A stretch of 64,000 nucleotides of DNA from Amorphus orientalis (GCF_030814015.1 NZ_JAUSUL010000002.1:1364001-1428000); one strand, 5' to 3'. Positions 1 to 10,211 are shown, counted from the first letter of the stretch. Translations and numbers: made by a program. The notes: generated by a model not told the origin, from the letters alone.

Positions 1-100
1 CGGAGGGCGTCAGCCCCCGCCGACATGCAATGCCGGGAAGCCCTCGCCGGAAGCTCCTATGGAGCGACAGCGGCCGACAGCGGCCGTCGCACTTCGGCGG

Positions 101-3100
101 TCAGAACCGGTAGCCGAAGCGCAGCGAGCCGCCGTGGGACTGGTAGCCGTCGGCGAAGGAGCCATCGTACTGCAGCTTGAGCTGCATGCCGTGCACCTTC
201 TGCAGGTCGATACCGGCCGACACCCGCCCGACCGTGTCGGCGATCGGCATCGCCGTGGTGAACTTGTCCATGTTGGTGACGCCGGCGAAGCGGGCCGTCG
301 AGTCCCAGCTGTCGTCGGACAGAAAGGACACGCCGACGCCCGCGAACAGCCGCGCCGGCAGGCCTCCGCCCATATCGAAGCGCGACCCGAATTCGACCCC
401 GGGCGTCACGCCGAACATGGTCTCCGTGGCGCTGTCGACGACCAGATTCAGGCCGCCGGCGCCGCTTTCACGATACCCGCCCTGGTGCACGGTGATCACG
501 TCGAGGTCGACCATCGGACGCATGTAGAAATTCTGCTCGAAGGCGAACTCGTAGGAGGCGCGCGCCCTGCCGAAGAAGGTCGCCGTCTTGGGTTCGGCCT
601 CGGCGACCGCCGAGAGCGGACCAAGGGCGAGATAGCGCGAGGAATCGCTCCACGTGTATCCCGCGCCACCGGCGAGCGCGAACAGCCACGGCCCGATCTC
701 CTTCTTGAGCGCGGCCGCACCGGTAAACGCCTTCGCCTCGAGCTTCTCGCTGCCGGCGTCGTTGCGCAGCCAGGACTCCTCGTAGGCAAGGCTTCCGCCG
801 AGGAACCAGCCACCCCCGAGCGCCTTCTGCCCACCGGCCTGCATGCCGGTGGTTTCTTCCTTGTAGCCGCGGGAATCCGGCGTCGGATCCTGCTCCGCGC
901 GACCGCCGAGGAAGCGGCCCCAGACGCATTCGCCCTCCTGCAGAACCGTGCCGGTGGTGAAGGCCGGGCAGGACAGGACGCTGGTTGCCGCCGTGATCGC
1001 CTTCTGGGGCGCGCCGGCCGGCCCGGCCACGGTGGTCTCCGAGGCGACCGTCCTCAACATGCTCTCCAGCGTTTCCGGCGTGGCGGCATGGAAGGCGGCA
1101 AAGGCATTGGCGATGGAGATCTCGTCGCGGGAATAGCGCACCGCCTGGGCCGAGCCGTCCGCGATCCGGTCCCAGGCGCTCTGCAGCCCCCGGCTGGCTT
1201 CTGCCGCGTTCCGACCGAGCGATACGCCGGTATTGGCGAAGTTCGCCGTCTCCACCTGGAAACCGGTCCAGCCGGATGACGATGTGGCCGGCCGGGTAAA
1301 GGAGAACACGAGGCCCGGCAGGACGGAGATGTCCGACGTGTTCGTCCCTTCCACCTTGAGGAACTCGGTCCGCACGTTCGGCAGCAGCGCCTCCGGCGAC
1401 AGGGCCACGCCCCACGTGCCCGCGAAGTCGCCGCGAACAAGAAGGCTGTCAGATTCGCCGAACTCCATGTCGAGGTCGAGCCCTTCGATCAGGCCGCCCC
1501 GGCTGCCGGTCTCGTCCCGCCAGACCTTCTTCTCCAACCCGTCCAGATAGGAGAAGGCGGCGAAGGCCCGGTCCAGCCGCGCTGCGGTCACATCGTAGGT
1601 GCTGCCGCGGTCGCTGGTGCCCACGCCGACCAGATCGCCGGTTACGAGCGTCTGTTGGAACCGGTCGGTCCCGCCGATATTGAGGGAGCCTGCGTTCAGG
1701 ATGGTGTCGACATCGGCGATGGCGCCGGTCGCAAAGGTGCCGCGCCCCTGGTTCAGGAACAGCGACTGCCCGGTGAGCGGCGCAGCACTCAGCCGCACGG
1801 CACCGTCCGCCGCCGATGCAGAGCTCGCGCCGTAGTCCTTCGACCACTTCACCTGGCCGCCCTTCGACACCATCACATTGCCGGTCAGGGTGCCGGAGTT
1901 GTCGAGCGTCGCGGTGCCTCCGCTGTCCACGGCTGCATAGGCCGCGCCGCCGTCCCCGCCGGCCCCCGTGGAGCCCGAAACGATGCCCGTGGACCCGACC
2001 GTCAGGGTCACCGACTGGTCCTGCGTCTGGCTCCAGACCGCCCAGGCGTTGTCGGCCTTGGTGGTCACGGTGCCGTCGACCGTCACGCTCACGCTCGCCT
2101 GGGTATTGGGGCCGTTGCGGTGGAGCGAGCCGGCATAGGTCTTGCCGTTCTTTTCGAAAATACCGCCGGAACCGGCCACCGACTGGGCGATGATGCCGTG
2201 GGCATAATTGCCCGACGTCGTGATCGAGGCGCCGGAATTGACCGAGACCGTGACGGCGCTCGAATGGCGACCATCGCCGCTGTAGTCGCTCGCCGTGTAG
2301 GTGCCTTGGTCGTAGGCGACATAGTACGTGTTCAGCTTGGCGTTGAGGTCCGCGGCGACACCGCCGCCACCGCCGATGGACTGGGCCAGAATGCCGACGC
2401 CGCCGTCGCCGGTCGTCACGATCGACGAGCCCTCGTGCAGGGTGACCGTGACGCCGTAGCCCGCCCCCCGCGACTGGTCCTTCTCGAACGCGACCGAACT
2501 CAGCACGGATTCCGAAGCCGTGACGAAGCCGCCGCCGCCACCGATCGACTGGGCGACGATGCCCACTGCCCGCTCGCCACCGGTGCTGAGCGACCCGTAG
2601 TGGTCGATGGAGACCGTCCCGCCGTCGAGCGCGTTCAGGCTGGACTGGTCGGCACCGGTCCCCAGCGTGACGTTGAGGATGTCCTTCAACGTATCGTCGT
2701 TGACCTTGCTCGACGTGCCGAGCGCCACCATGCCGAGGCCGCCGCCGGCGCCGACCGATTGGGCCACAATGCCGTGCGACGCTTCGCCCTTGGTCTGGAT
2801 CGTGGCGCCGGAGAGCGTGCTGACGGTGACGCCTCCGCCCTGTCCGCCGCCGCCGCTTCCGCCACCGCCGAGCTTGATGTGAACCTTGTCGACGGCCAGA
2901 CCCGAAGAGATGCCGACACCGCCGCCGCCGCCGATCGACTGGGCGATGATACCGTGGGCGGAAAAGCCTTCGGTCGCGATCGAGCCCGCGTGCACCTCGA
3001 CCTTGCCGCCGGCGCCGCCGCTGCCGCCCGAACCGCCGATCGTCAGCTGCGCGCAGGAATCCTTGTCGTCGGAATCGTCCGACCCATCGCCGCCCGAACC

Positions 3101-6100
3101 GCTGGAGCTGCTGGAACTGCTCGTTTCGCAGCCGGAACTGCTGTCGCTGGAGCTGCTGCTGGATGAACTGCCGCCCGACGAGCCGCCGTCGTCGGAATCG
3201 TCGCTTCCGGAAGACACCGCAGCCGCGCCGCCGCCGCCACCGACCGACTGGGCGACGATACCCGATGACAGGGCCCCGTAGGTCTTGATGGTGCCCGTGC
3301 CGACGATGGCGTTGTTGTTGCCCTTGTCGACGCCGATCGTGACCGTTCCGCCGTCGCCGCCAAATCCGCCGGTCATGCCGATGGTCAGACCGAGGGTCAG
3401 GTTGTCGTCATCGTCATCGCCGCCATCGTCATCGCCGCCGTCGTCGTCCCCGCCATCATCCTCGCCGTCCTCGGACGCCCCCGTCAGCGCGAAGGCCGAC
3501 ACCGAGGTCGCCTCGGCGGCATCCTCGTCATCACCGCCGCCGTCGTCTCCGCCGTCATCGTCCTTGTTGTCGCTGATGATGGAGAGCGATGACGTGCCCG
3601 AGCCCGCCGCGCCACCGCCACCGCCGATGGACTGGGCCAGAATGCCGTCCGACCAGTCGCCGTGGGTGACGATGGTGCCCTCGCTCCAGACATTGACGCT
3701 GCCGCCGGTGCCGCCGCCGGTGCCGTCCGACCCCGTGCCGATGGTCAGGCCGACGTTCCAGTCGCCGTCGCCCATGCCGCCGCCGCCGGACGAGTTGCCG
3801 CCGCCGCCACCGATCGAGTGGGCGATGATGCCGCGCGAGACGTGACCGTAGGTGGTGATCGCCGCTTTGGATCCATGGAGCGCGGAATAGATGTTTCCGC
3901 CATCGCCGCCGCCGCCGCCGTCGCCGCCGATGTCGACGTTCACGGCCGCCGACTTGATGGCGTCCGCCTTCTTGGTGGACCCCGAGCCGGTTCCCGCATT
4001 GCCGCCGCCGCCGCCGATCGACTGGGCCAGAATGCCGTCGGCATAGCCGCCCTTGGTGATGATCACACCGTCGTTATAGGTCTTCACGGTGCTGCCAGCG
4101 CCGGCCGCGCCGCCCGTCCCGCCGAGCGCCACGTTGACCGCGAGCGAGAAGTTCTTCGGGCCCTCGCCCTCGTCGTCGTTCTTGCCTTCGAAAAGCTTGT
4201 TCATGGTTTGCGCGGAGGAACTGGCGGTGGAATCGCCGCCGTTGCCGCCGCCGCCACCGATCGACTGGGCCACGATCGCGCCAGAGCCATCTTTCTCGGT
4301 GGTGATCGAGGCCGTGTCATAGAGCGTGGCGAACGCCTCGCCGCCGTCGCCGCCGGCTCCGCCCGACCCGCCGTGCGCGATCGAGACGGTGAGCGAGACG
4401 GTGTCGTCGTCTTCGTCGACCGGGACGCCTTCCGCGATTGCCTTCGAGGTCGCCTGGCCACCGTTGCCGCCGCCGCCACCGATCGACTGGATCACCAGCG
4501 CCTGGGCATCCGTACCCTTGGTCGTCACCGATCCGTTCAGGAACGCCTTGGCTTCACCGCCGGAGCCGCCGTTCGCGCCGCTGCCACCGTGGGAGACGGC
4601 AACACTCACCCCGATGCCGATGCTGTCCGCTTTCGCGTTGCCGCCGACACCGCCACCGCCGCCGATCGACTGGACCAGGATACCGGTGCCGTGATCGCCG
4701 CTGGTGGTCAGCGCGCTGTCCTTGGTCCACTGGGTCACCTGAGCGTGGCCGCCGTCGCCGCCGCCGCCGCCCTTGCCGCCGGTTGCACTGGACCCGAACA
4801 GGCCCCAGGCCGTCGCCTGCCCGCCGACACCGCCGCCGCCGCCGACCGATTGCGCGATGATGCCATGGGCATAGTCGCCGCTGACCGTGATGGAATTCTG
4901 TTTCTGCTCGACGAAGACCTTGCCGCCGTCGCCGCCCGGACCGCCCTGGCCACCGACCGAGTGGAACAGGCCCTTCTTGTTGCGCCCCTGGCCGCCACCG
5001 CCGCCGATCGACTGGGCGACGATGCCGTGGCCTTCCGAGCCCTGGGTGGTCAGCGTGCCGTAGTTGACGACGTGAACATATGCGCCGTCGCTGCCCGACC
5101 CATCGCTGCTGCCGGTGCCGGCGCCGACGGCGCCATTGGCGCCCGATCCGGAGTTGATGCCGCCGCCGCCGCCGATCGACTGCGCCAGGATCGCGATGCC
5201 GCCACCGAGCGCGAGGGTATCGCTGCTGGAGCTGGATGACGTGCTGCTGCCGGAACTCGGCTTGGAATATCCGCCGTAGGTGGAGATGGTGCCGTGGTTG
5301 GTCACATAGACCGAGCCGGGCACCGAGCCCTCGCTCTGGCCGCCCACGGTCTGATAGGCGCCGGAGGTGTTCGAGCTGTAGGGAAGAACATCGACCGAGC
5401 CCTGGGCCGTGGTCGAAAGCGCCGCGGTGGATCGCAGCGTGCCCCCGCCGCCGCCGATGGACTGCGCGACGATGCCGTGGGAATCGACCCCGTGGACCGC
5501 GAGGTCACCGGTATTGGTGACTCTTACCGTGCCGCTGGTCGAGCCGTTGCTGGAGGTGTCACCCCAGGTGACCTGGCCCTTGCCGGAATAGGTGTAGATG
5601 CCATCGCCATCGGCCGCGGAAGCCGACTGGGCAAGAATGCCGTGGGAATGCGTGCCCTGGGTCGTGATCGAAAAGTCGTTGGTGACGTTGACGTTACCGG
5701 CTTTCCCGCCCCAGTTGTTCGTGCCCTTGTAATTGGACGACCCGCCGCCGCCGAGCGACTGGGCGATAATGCCCGTTGAGTAGTCCCCGGCGGTGCTGAT
5801 GGCCCCGCCGCCTGAGACGGTCACATAGGCCAGATATCCCCGGCCGCCCTGCTGTTCGTGATCGTCCTTGCCCGACTGGTACGCCGTTCCACCCTGGCTC
5901 ACCGCGAAGATGCCCGGCGAATGCGCTCCTTTGGTCGTGATCCGGGTCGTGTCGCTGCCGGTGACCGTGACCTGGACGCGGGCGGAATAGCCGGCACCGA
6001 ACGCACGTTTCCCGCCGCCGGGAATTCCGTCGCCAGACCGGGCGATGGCAAAGATGCCGGCACCCGTGTTCCGAGTGAGCTGCCAGTTGTTGTTGTTGAC

Positions 6101-7285
6101 GTAGGCGTTGACCGGTCCGGCCGATGTGGTGGTGATCGATCCGGTCATCGGAGACGCGGTCGATCCGACAACGACCTTGACGCCCCCCGTAGCGTCACCC
6201 GCGTTGGCGCCCGGGTTGATGCCGGCGGTCGGGCCGTATCCCACATGGTCGCCGAACTGATTGATGTTGTAGGGCGTGTTGCCGCCATAGGAGACGGCCG
6301 CGATTGCGGGCCCGCTGCTGGTCGCCGCGACCGACTGATAGGCATAGACGTAGACTTGCTCGGAGATGCCGCCGTAGCTGTAGTCGTCGTCGCTCGAATA
6401 GGTCGACGGCCCGCCGATGCTCAGCGCCGCGATGCCGAACGTGGTTCCGGATACCGTGCCCTTCGAGGTGACGGTCACCTGCCCGGCCCACCCTGCCAGA
6501 TATTTCCCCTTGTCGTGGGCGTGCTTGTTGGTTCCGCCTTTCGACAGCGCGAGAATGCCGCCCCCGACCGTGCTGGAGACGTCGCCGGTGCTGACGATCG
6601 TGACGGCGCCCCCGCTGCCCGCACCCGTCTCGATGTTGTCGCGCGATCCGCTCCAGTTGAGCGCACCCAGGCTGACGCCCGACAGCGCAACGCGTTGCTT
6701 GCCGGAAATCCGCATATCGCTGTAGGGGATCAAGTTGCCGGACGTGTCCCTCCCCGGCTGAATCAGCAGCTTCGTGTCGGCGGCCTGAGTGACCGTGATC
6801 GTGGCGTTGTTGGTGATCTTGACGTCAAGGCCGTCCCACGCCCAGTTGGAATGAACGTTATACGTGTTGCCGCGATAGGTGTCGGAGCCGCCGGCGCCCA
6901 CGTTGAGCAGCGCGATGTAGGGGCCGCCATAGGCGTATTGCGGCGTGGTCAGCGCACCCGCGGAAATCGTGCAGGAAACGGTCTGACCCGAAACCTGCCC
7001 GTTCCTGTCGTAGAACTGATCTGAGTCGATGTTGGACGCCGTCTCGCTCGTCAACTGGGACGGCGAGCACGTGACCGACTGGGCATAGGCGCGGGAGTAG
7101 ATCGGAACCGGAATGCCGGCGAACGTCCCGGCCAGCGCAGTGGACTGGAACAGCAGCGAGGATGCGATCCGCTTGATCTTGCCGCGTCCCGGGCCGGGCC
7201 TGGCGGTGCGCTGGGGAACGGACCGATCTCCCGGTTCGTCTGCGTCGGCGGGCACGCGACCTTTCGAACCGGTCTTCTCGTTCAT
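101..7285 (-). CDS. Giant autotransporter adhesin with glycine-rich repeats
   Basis: A protein of about 2,390 residues, predicted to be exported and anchored in the outer membrane. The N-terminus has a long basic extension and a hydrophobic segment ending in AYAQ, typical of the extended signal peptides of type V secretion. The passenger has about 18 modules centred on GI(I/V)AQSIGGGGG, spaced roughly 60-100 residues apart. The last 280 or so residues resemble an autotransporter beta-barrel and end in the aromatic GYRF. Two passenger regions are low complexity: an Asp/Gly stretch near 3,390-3,570 and a Ser/Asp stretch near 3,050-3,210. The start at 7285 (MNEK) follows a GGGGCG stretch; a longer frame starts with TTG at 7312. 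Adhesion is inferred from the family. Confidence 0.85.
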   Translation of the reverse strand: MNEKTGSKGRVPADADEPGDRSVPQRTARPGPGRGKIKRIASSLLFQSTALAGTFAGIPVPIYSRAYAQSVTCSPSQLTSETASNIDSDQFYDRNGQVSGQTVSCTISAGALTTPQYAYGGPYIALLNVGAGGSDTYRGNTYNVHSNWAWDGLDVKITNNATITVTQAADTKLLIQPGRDTSGNLIPYSDMRISGKQRVALSGVSLGALNWSGSRDNIETGAGSGGAVTIVSTGDVSSTVGGGILALSKGGTNKHAHDKGKYLAGWAGQVTVTSKGTVSGTTFGIAALSIGGPSTYSSDDDYSYGGISEQVYVYAYQSVAATSSGPAIAAVSYGGNTPYNINQFGDHVGYGPTAGINPGANAGDATGGVKVVVGSTASPMTGSITTTSAGPVNAYVNNNNWQLTRNTGAGIFAIARSGDGIPGGGKRAFGAGYSARVQVTVTGSDTTRITTKGAHSPGIFAVSQGGTAYQSGKDDHEQQGGRGYLAYVTVSGGGAISTAGDYSTGIIAQSLGGGGSSNYKGTNNWGGKAGNVNVTNDFSITTQGTHSHGILAQSASAADGDGIYTYSGKGQVTWGDTSSNGSTSGTVRVTNTGDLAVHGVDSHGIVAQSIGGGGGTLRSTAALSTTAQGSVDVLPYSSNTSGAYQTVGGQSEGSVPGSVYVTNHGTISTYGGYSKPSSGSSTSSSSSSDTLALGGGIAILAQSIGGGGGINSGSGANGAVGAGTGSSDGSGSDGAYVHVVNYGTLTTQGSEGHGIVAQSIGGGGGQGRNKKGLFHSVGGQGGPGGDGGKVFVEQKQNSITVSGDYAHGIIAQSVGGGGGVGGQATAWGLFGSSATGGKGGGGGDGGHAQVTQWTKDSALTTSGDHGTGILVQSIGGGGGVGGNAKADSIGIGVSVAVSHGGSGANGGSGGEAKAFLNGSVTTKGTDAQALVIQSIGGGGGNGGQATSKAIAEGVPVDEDDDTVSLTVSIAHGGSGGAGGDGGEAFATLYDTASITTEKDGSGAIVAQSIGGGGGNGGDSTASSSAQTMNKLFEGKNDDEGEGPKNFSLAVNVALGGTGGAAGAGSTVKTYNDGVIITKGGYADGILAQSIGGGGGNAGTGSGSTKKADAIKSAAVNVDIGGDGGGGGDGGNIYSALHGSKAAITTYGHVSRGIIAHSIGGGGGNSSGGGGMGDGDWNVGLTIGTGSDGTGGGTGGSVNVWSEGTIVTHGDWSDGILAQSIGGGGGAAGSGTSSLSIISDNKDDDGGDDGGGDDEDAAEATSVSAFALTGASEDGEDDGGDDDGGDDDGGDDDDDNLTLGLTIGMTGGFGGDGGTVTIGVDKGNNNAIVGTGTIKTYGALSSGIVAQSVGGGGGAAAVSSGSDDSDDGGSSGGSSSSSSSSDSSSGCETSSSSSSSGSGGDGSDDSDDKDSCAQLTIGGSGGSGGAGGKVEVHAGSIATEGFSAHGIIAQSIGGGGGVGISSGLAVDKVHIKLGGGGSGGGGQGGGVTVSTLSGATIQTKGEASHGIVAQSVGAGGGLGMVALGTSSKVNDDTLKDILNVTLGTGADQSSLNALDGGTVSIDHYGSLSTGGERAVGIVAQSIGGGGGFVTASESVLSSVAFEKDQSRGAGYGVTVTLHEGSSIVTTGDGGVGILAQSIGGGGGVAADLNAKLNTYYVAYDQGTYTASDYSGDGRHSSAVTVSVNSGASITTSGNYAHGIIAQSVAGSGGIFEKNGKTYAGSLHRNGPNTQASVSVTVDGTVTTKADNAWAVWSQTQDQSVTLTVGSTGIVSGSTGAGGDGGAAYAAVDSGGTATLDNSGTLTGNVMVSKGGQVKWSKDYGASSASAADGAVRLSAAPLTGQSLFLNQGRGTFATGAIADVDTILNAGSLNIGGTDRFQQTLVTGDLVGVGTSDRGSTYDVTAARLDRAFAAFSYLDGLEKKVWRDETGSRGGLIEGLDLDMEFGESDSLLVRGDFAGTWGVALSPEALLPNVRTEFLKVEGTNTSDISVLPGLVFSFTRPATSSSGWTGFQVETANFANTGVSLGRNAAEASRGLQSAWDRIADGSAQAVRYSRDEISIANAFAAFHAATPETLESMLRTVASETTVAGPAGAPQKAITAATSVLSCPAFTTGTVLQEGECVWGRFLGGRAEQDPTPDSRGYKEETTGMQAGGQKALGGGWFLGGSLAYEESWLRNDAGSEKLEAKAFTGAAALKKEIGPWLFALAGGAGYTWSDSSRYLALGPLSAVAEAEPKTATFFGRARASYEFAFEQNFYMRPMVDLDVITVHQGGYRESGAGGLNLVVDSATETMFGVTPGVEFGSRFDMGGGLPARLFAGVGVSFLSDDSWDSTARFAGVTNMDKFTTAMPIADTVGRVSAGIDLQKVHGMQLKLQYDGSFADGYQSHGGSLRFGYRF

Positions 7286-7312
7286 ACGCCCCATCCGAAC
7301 AATCCAATCCAA

Positions 7313-7557
7313 TCTGCCTGCGCCGTGCGTAACCGCTGCACGTCAGTTGCTGCTCCGTTCTTAGTCGCGACCGACCACGAATGTCGGCAAAAAAGTGGCA
7401 GGGGTGCCACATTTTTTTCACGATGTCCGGATCACGCGGTGCGATTGCAAGCAGAACGGAGACGATGCGCGCAGTTGCTACCGTTTTGCGAACCGGAGCT
7501 TGCACGTAGCTGGCTGGCGGGACGGAGACATGCCGTCGGGCCGGGCAGACTGATCAA
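7313..7557. other. Intergenic, no gene seen
   Basis: This 245-base gap separates the adhesin start from the end of the maleylpyruvate isomerase gene. It should hold the adhesin promoter. I could not assign -35/-10 boxes or an EcfG-type site, and no convincing ORF is present. Confidence 0.5.
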
Positions 7558-8343
7558 TCAGCGATGGAGAGGAAGGGCCGGCAACTCACCGGCTGAGCTC
7601 GCCACGCCGGCTGTCCCGCGTCCGGTCATCCAGCGCACCAGATCCGCCTGGCGGCCGGAAACCGTCGGCCCGGCACCGGACCCGATGGAGACGGTCTCGG
7701 AGCGGTCGGAGGCGGCGAGCACCAGGTCCGGGCCCTCCCCCGACGCAGACCATCCGGCCACGATCTCGTCGCGCAACCGGTCGAGGAACTCGGGCGGGAA
7801 ATCGCGGAACGATCCGCCGTTGTCGAGATCCACGGCCCGCACCCAGACCTCCCGGGCCCGGAGGAACGGGGTCCGGCGGATCGGGAGGTCGCGGCCGGCA
7901 TCGTCGCGAACGACGGCGTCCCAGCCCTGATCGGTCAGGTCGCGCCATTCCACGTTCAGATGCACTTCGGTGTGATGAAACAGGTTCCTCAACGCCCGCG
8001 ACGGCAGCGTCGCGCCGGACGCGACCTCCTCCGCGTGCTGCTCTTCGGACGCGTACATCGGCGTTTCCACGCCGGTCCGCGCCCAATCCACAAGGCGGGA
8101 CAGAGCGCGTGCATGGTAGCCGACATGGGCCGCCACCTGGCGGCGGTTCCAGCCGTCCACAAGGGAGGGCTGGTCGAGCTCATTGTCGGCGAGCTCGTTC
8201 AGCTTGCGCGCGAAATAGGCGGTGCCGCGCCGGGCCCACACGAGGTCCGCATGGGGGGCGGCGGCGGCATCGTAACGGGCCCCCGCGCCCTGGCGTTCGC
8301 GCAGGGCGGCGCGGGCGGCGTCTTCCGGATCGCTCATCGTCAT
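7558..8343 (-). CDS. Maleylpyruvate isomerase family protein (DinB-like)
   Basis: About 261 residues. The N-terminal part has the DinB/MDMPI pattern: DQPSLVDGWNRRQVAAHVGYHARAL, written here only as the elements GWNRRQVAAHVGYHA near residues 60-75, with histidines that would bind metal. Family members isomerise maleylpyruvate to fumarylpyruvate after gentisate ring cleavage. It lies 34 bases downstream of the gentisate dioxygenase gene on the same strand, so it is probably the second step of the same pathway. The ATG at 8343 is followed by a second possible ATG at 8337. The family is best known as mycothiol-dependent in actinobacteria. Alphaproteobacteria generally use glutathione, so the cofactor here is uncertain. 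Confidence 0.75.
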   Translation of the reverse strand: MTMSDPEDAARAALRERQGAGARYDAAAAPHADLVWARRGTAYFARKLNELADNELDQPSLVDGWNRRQVAAHVGYHARALSRLVDWARTGVETPMYASEEQHAEEVASGATLPSRALRNLFHHTEVHLNVEWRDLTDQGWDAVVRDDAGRDLPIRRTPFLRAREVWVRAVDLDNGGSFRDFPPEFLDRLRDEIVAGWSASGEGPDLVLAASDRSETVSIGSGAGPTVSGRQADLVRWMTGRGTAGVASSAGELPALPLHR

Positions 8344-8377
8344 ATCGCCGGAGCGGTCCGCGCCGCCCGCCTCCGTC

Positions 8378-9484
8378 TTATTTGGTGGGCTCGATCTGGA
8401 CGCGGTCGAAGTGCAGCCGCTCCATGATCGGCGCGTCGGAGAAGCGGAACAGGTCGAACTGGCTTTCCGCCTGCAGCGACCAGGGCACCCACGACGGCAC
8501 GACGAACATGTCGCCGATGTCGAGACGATGCGTGACGCCGTCCAGCACCACAGCGCCGCTGCCGTGAAACACCTGAAACACCGTCGACCCGACCTCGCGC
8601 CGCGTCGGCGTTTCGGTGCCGGCGCGGAGACGGTGGAATTCCGCCCGGATCGTCGGCAGAACGTCGCCACCGGTGGTCGGGTTCACGTAGCGAACCGCCG
8701 CATGTCCCTGCTCCACGGTCGCCGGCTGGCCCTCGTCCTCAAGCAGGAGCTGTTCGGTGAGCGCCCTGTCGGTGTGTTCCCAGCGATAGGCGCCGATCGG
8801 CGAGCTCACCGTGTTCTGCAGGCCAGACAGCGGCCGCAGGCCCGGATGGCACCACAGCCGTTCGCCGCGGGAGTAGTTCGGCGTCGAATAGTCGGTCACC
8901 CGCTCCGATCCGAATTCCAGAAACCCGACGTCGTTCTGATAGCTGAACGGGATGTCGAGACCATCGATCCAGGCCATCGGCTTGTCGGTCTGGTTGTGAT
9001 GGCCGTGGAAGCACCAGCCCGGCGTCAGCAGGAAGTCGCCCCGGCTCATGCGGACCGGATCCCCGTTGACCACGGTCCACACCCCCTCGCCCTCGACCAC
9101 GAACCGGAACGCGTTCTGGGAGTGACGGTGCTCCGGCGCGGTTTCCTTCGGACCGAGATACTGGATCGCCGCCCACAGGGTCGGGCTGACATAGGGCCGC
9201 CCGCCCAGACCCGGATTGGCCAGGCCGAGCGCGCGCCGCTCGCCGCCGCGGCCGACCGGGACCAGCTCGCCGGAGCGCTCCGCCAGCGGCAACAGGTTCG
9301 CCCACTTCCACACGTGCGGCACCGCCTTGGGTGCCGGGGTGTGCGGCATAATGTTGTCGATCTGGGTCCACAGCGGCATCAGGCTCTCCGCCTCGAAGTC
9401 GGCATAGAGCTGGCGCAGTTCCGGCGTGTCTTCCGGCATCATGTGGTTGGTGGTCTTGGCTTTGTCGGATGGGGTGTCGAGCAT
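8378..9484 (-). CDS. Gentisate 1,2-dioxygenase
   Basis: About 368 residues, cytosolic. The enzyme opens the ring of gentisate (2,5-dihydroxybenzoate) to maleylpyruvate using Fe(II) and O2. Two cupin domains are visible. The first carries the metal-binding pattern PEHRHSQNAFRFVVEGEG near residues 115-130 and a later FHGHHN. The second cupin (about 290-350) is more degenerate, as is usual in this family. The start at 9484 is preceded by GGAGGAGG at good spacing. It is the first gene of a two-gene operon with the isomerase and is divergent from a MarR regulator. A fumarylpyruvate hydrolase gene is not in the window. Confidence 0.9.
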   Translation of the reverse strand: MLDTPSDKAKTTNHMMPEDTPELRQLYADFEAESLMPLWTQIDNIMPHTPAPKAVPHVWKWANLLPLAERSGELVPVGRGGERRALGLANPGLGGRPYVSPTLWAAIQYLGPKETAPEHRHSQNAFRFVVEGEGVWTVVNGDPVRMSRGDFLLTPGWCFHGHHNQTDKPMAWIDGLDIPFSYQNDVGFLEFGSERVTDYSTPNYSRGERLWCHPGLRPLSGLQNTVSSPIGAYRWEHTDRALTEQLLLEDEGQPATVEQGHAAVRYVNPTTGGDVLPTIRAEFHRLRAGTETPTRREVGSTVFQVFHGSGAVVLDGVTHRLDIGDMFVVPSWVPWSLQAESQFDLFRFSDAPIMERLHFDRVQIEPTK

Positions 9485-9545
9485 GGCCTTTTCCTCCTCC
9501 CGTGGACCGCCGGATCGTCCGGTCGGCAAGCGGGTTGTTCGATAA

Positions 9546-9557
9546 AGTATGCATACT
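9546..9557. promoter_or_regulatory. Palindromic MarR-type operator
   Basis: AGTATGCATACT is a perfect 12-base palindrome lying between the divergent gentisate dioxygenase and MarR genes, 62 bases upstream of the dioxygenase start. Its size and position fit an operator for the adjacent MarR protein, which would repress the catabolic genes until an aromatic ligand binds. Confidence 0.6.
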
Positions 9558-9663
9558 AACTATTATCGCGATCGTCAAACGATCTGGACACGGCGGCCCT
9601 TGGCCTCGAATGTGTCCCGACCCGCCGCCACATCCCTCACAACGGTTTCAGGATCGATCGCGC

Positions 9664-10134
9664 TTGACCGACATCAACGACATGCCGGGCTATTTGATCC
9701 GGCGCCTCCATCAGATCTCGGTTGCCATCTTCACCGCCCGAACGGCCGAAGCCGGGTTCGATCTGACGCCCGTTCAGTACGGCGCGCTGGCCACCGTCAA
9801 CCGCTATCCGGGGATCGATCAGGTGACGCTCGCCGGCTGTATCGCCTACGACAAGGCGACCATCGGCGGCGTCGTCGACCGGCTCATCCAGAAGGGATAT
9901 CTGAAGCGCGACGTCAGCCCCAGCGACCGGCGCGCACGGGTGCTCGACCTGACCGACGAAGGCCGAGCGGTCCTGGAGGCGGCCACTCCGATCGTCGCGG
10001 AGGTGCAGGATCAGTCCCTGTCCGGACTGTCGGAGGAGGAAGCACGCACGCTGCTCGACCTTCTGAAGAAGGCCACCGACGCCGGAAACAGTCTCAGCCG
10101 GGCGCCCCTGCGCGCCGCCCCTCAGCCGAAATAG
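9664..10134 (+). CDS. MarR family transcriptional regulator
   Basis: About 156 residues from a TTG start at 9664, chosen because AGGAT lies just upstream and the protein then begins at the normal MarR length. An in-frame ATG at 9610 would add 18 residues. The central winged helix is clear: LAGCIAYDKATIGGVVDRL is the recognition region, followed by the wing KRDVSPSDRRARVLDLTDEG. It is divergent from the gentisate genes with a palindrome between them. The likely role is ligand-responsive repression of gentisate catabolism; the ligand is inferred from context only. Confidence 0.85.
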   Translation: MTDINDMPGYLIRRLHQISVAIFTARTAEAGFDLTPVQYGALATVNRYPGIDQVTLAGCIAYDKATIGGVVDRLIQKGYLKRDVSPSDRRARVLDLTDEGRAVLEAATPIVAEVQDQSLSGLSEEEARTLLDLLKKATDAGNSLSRAPLRAAPQPK

Positions 10135-10211
10135 CGGCGGCTCGCTCGGTCCGCCGGCGCAAATCGCGCGATGATGGGAACCAGCGTTCCTTCAACCGGT
10201 TATCCCGATCC

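Noticed and set aside
2340-5460. Regularly spaced ccgccgcc-gatcgactgggc repeats that look like a CRISPR array
   Set aside because: They are in-frame coding repeats (SIGGGGG modules) with variable spacing and no unique spacers.
59-6725. Long plus-strand reading frames opposite the adhesin (up to 525 codons)
   Set aside because: They mirror the GC-rich repeats of the adhesin gene, are Arg/Ala/Pro/Asp-rich, lack ribosome sites and match no family.
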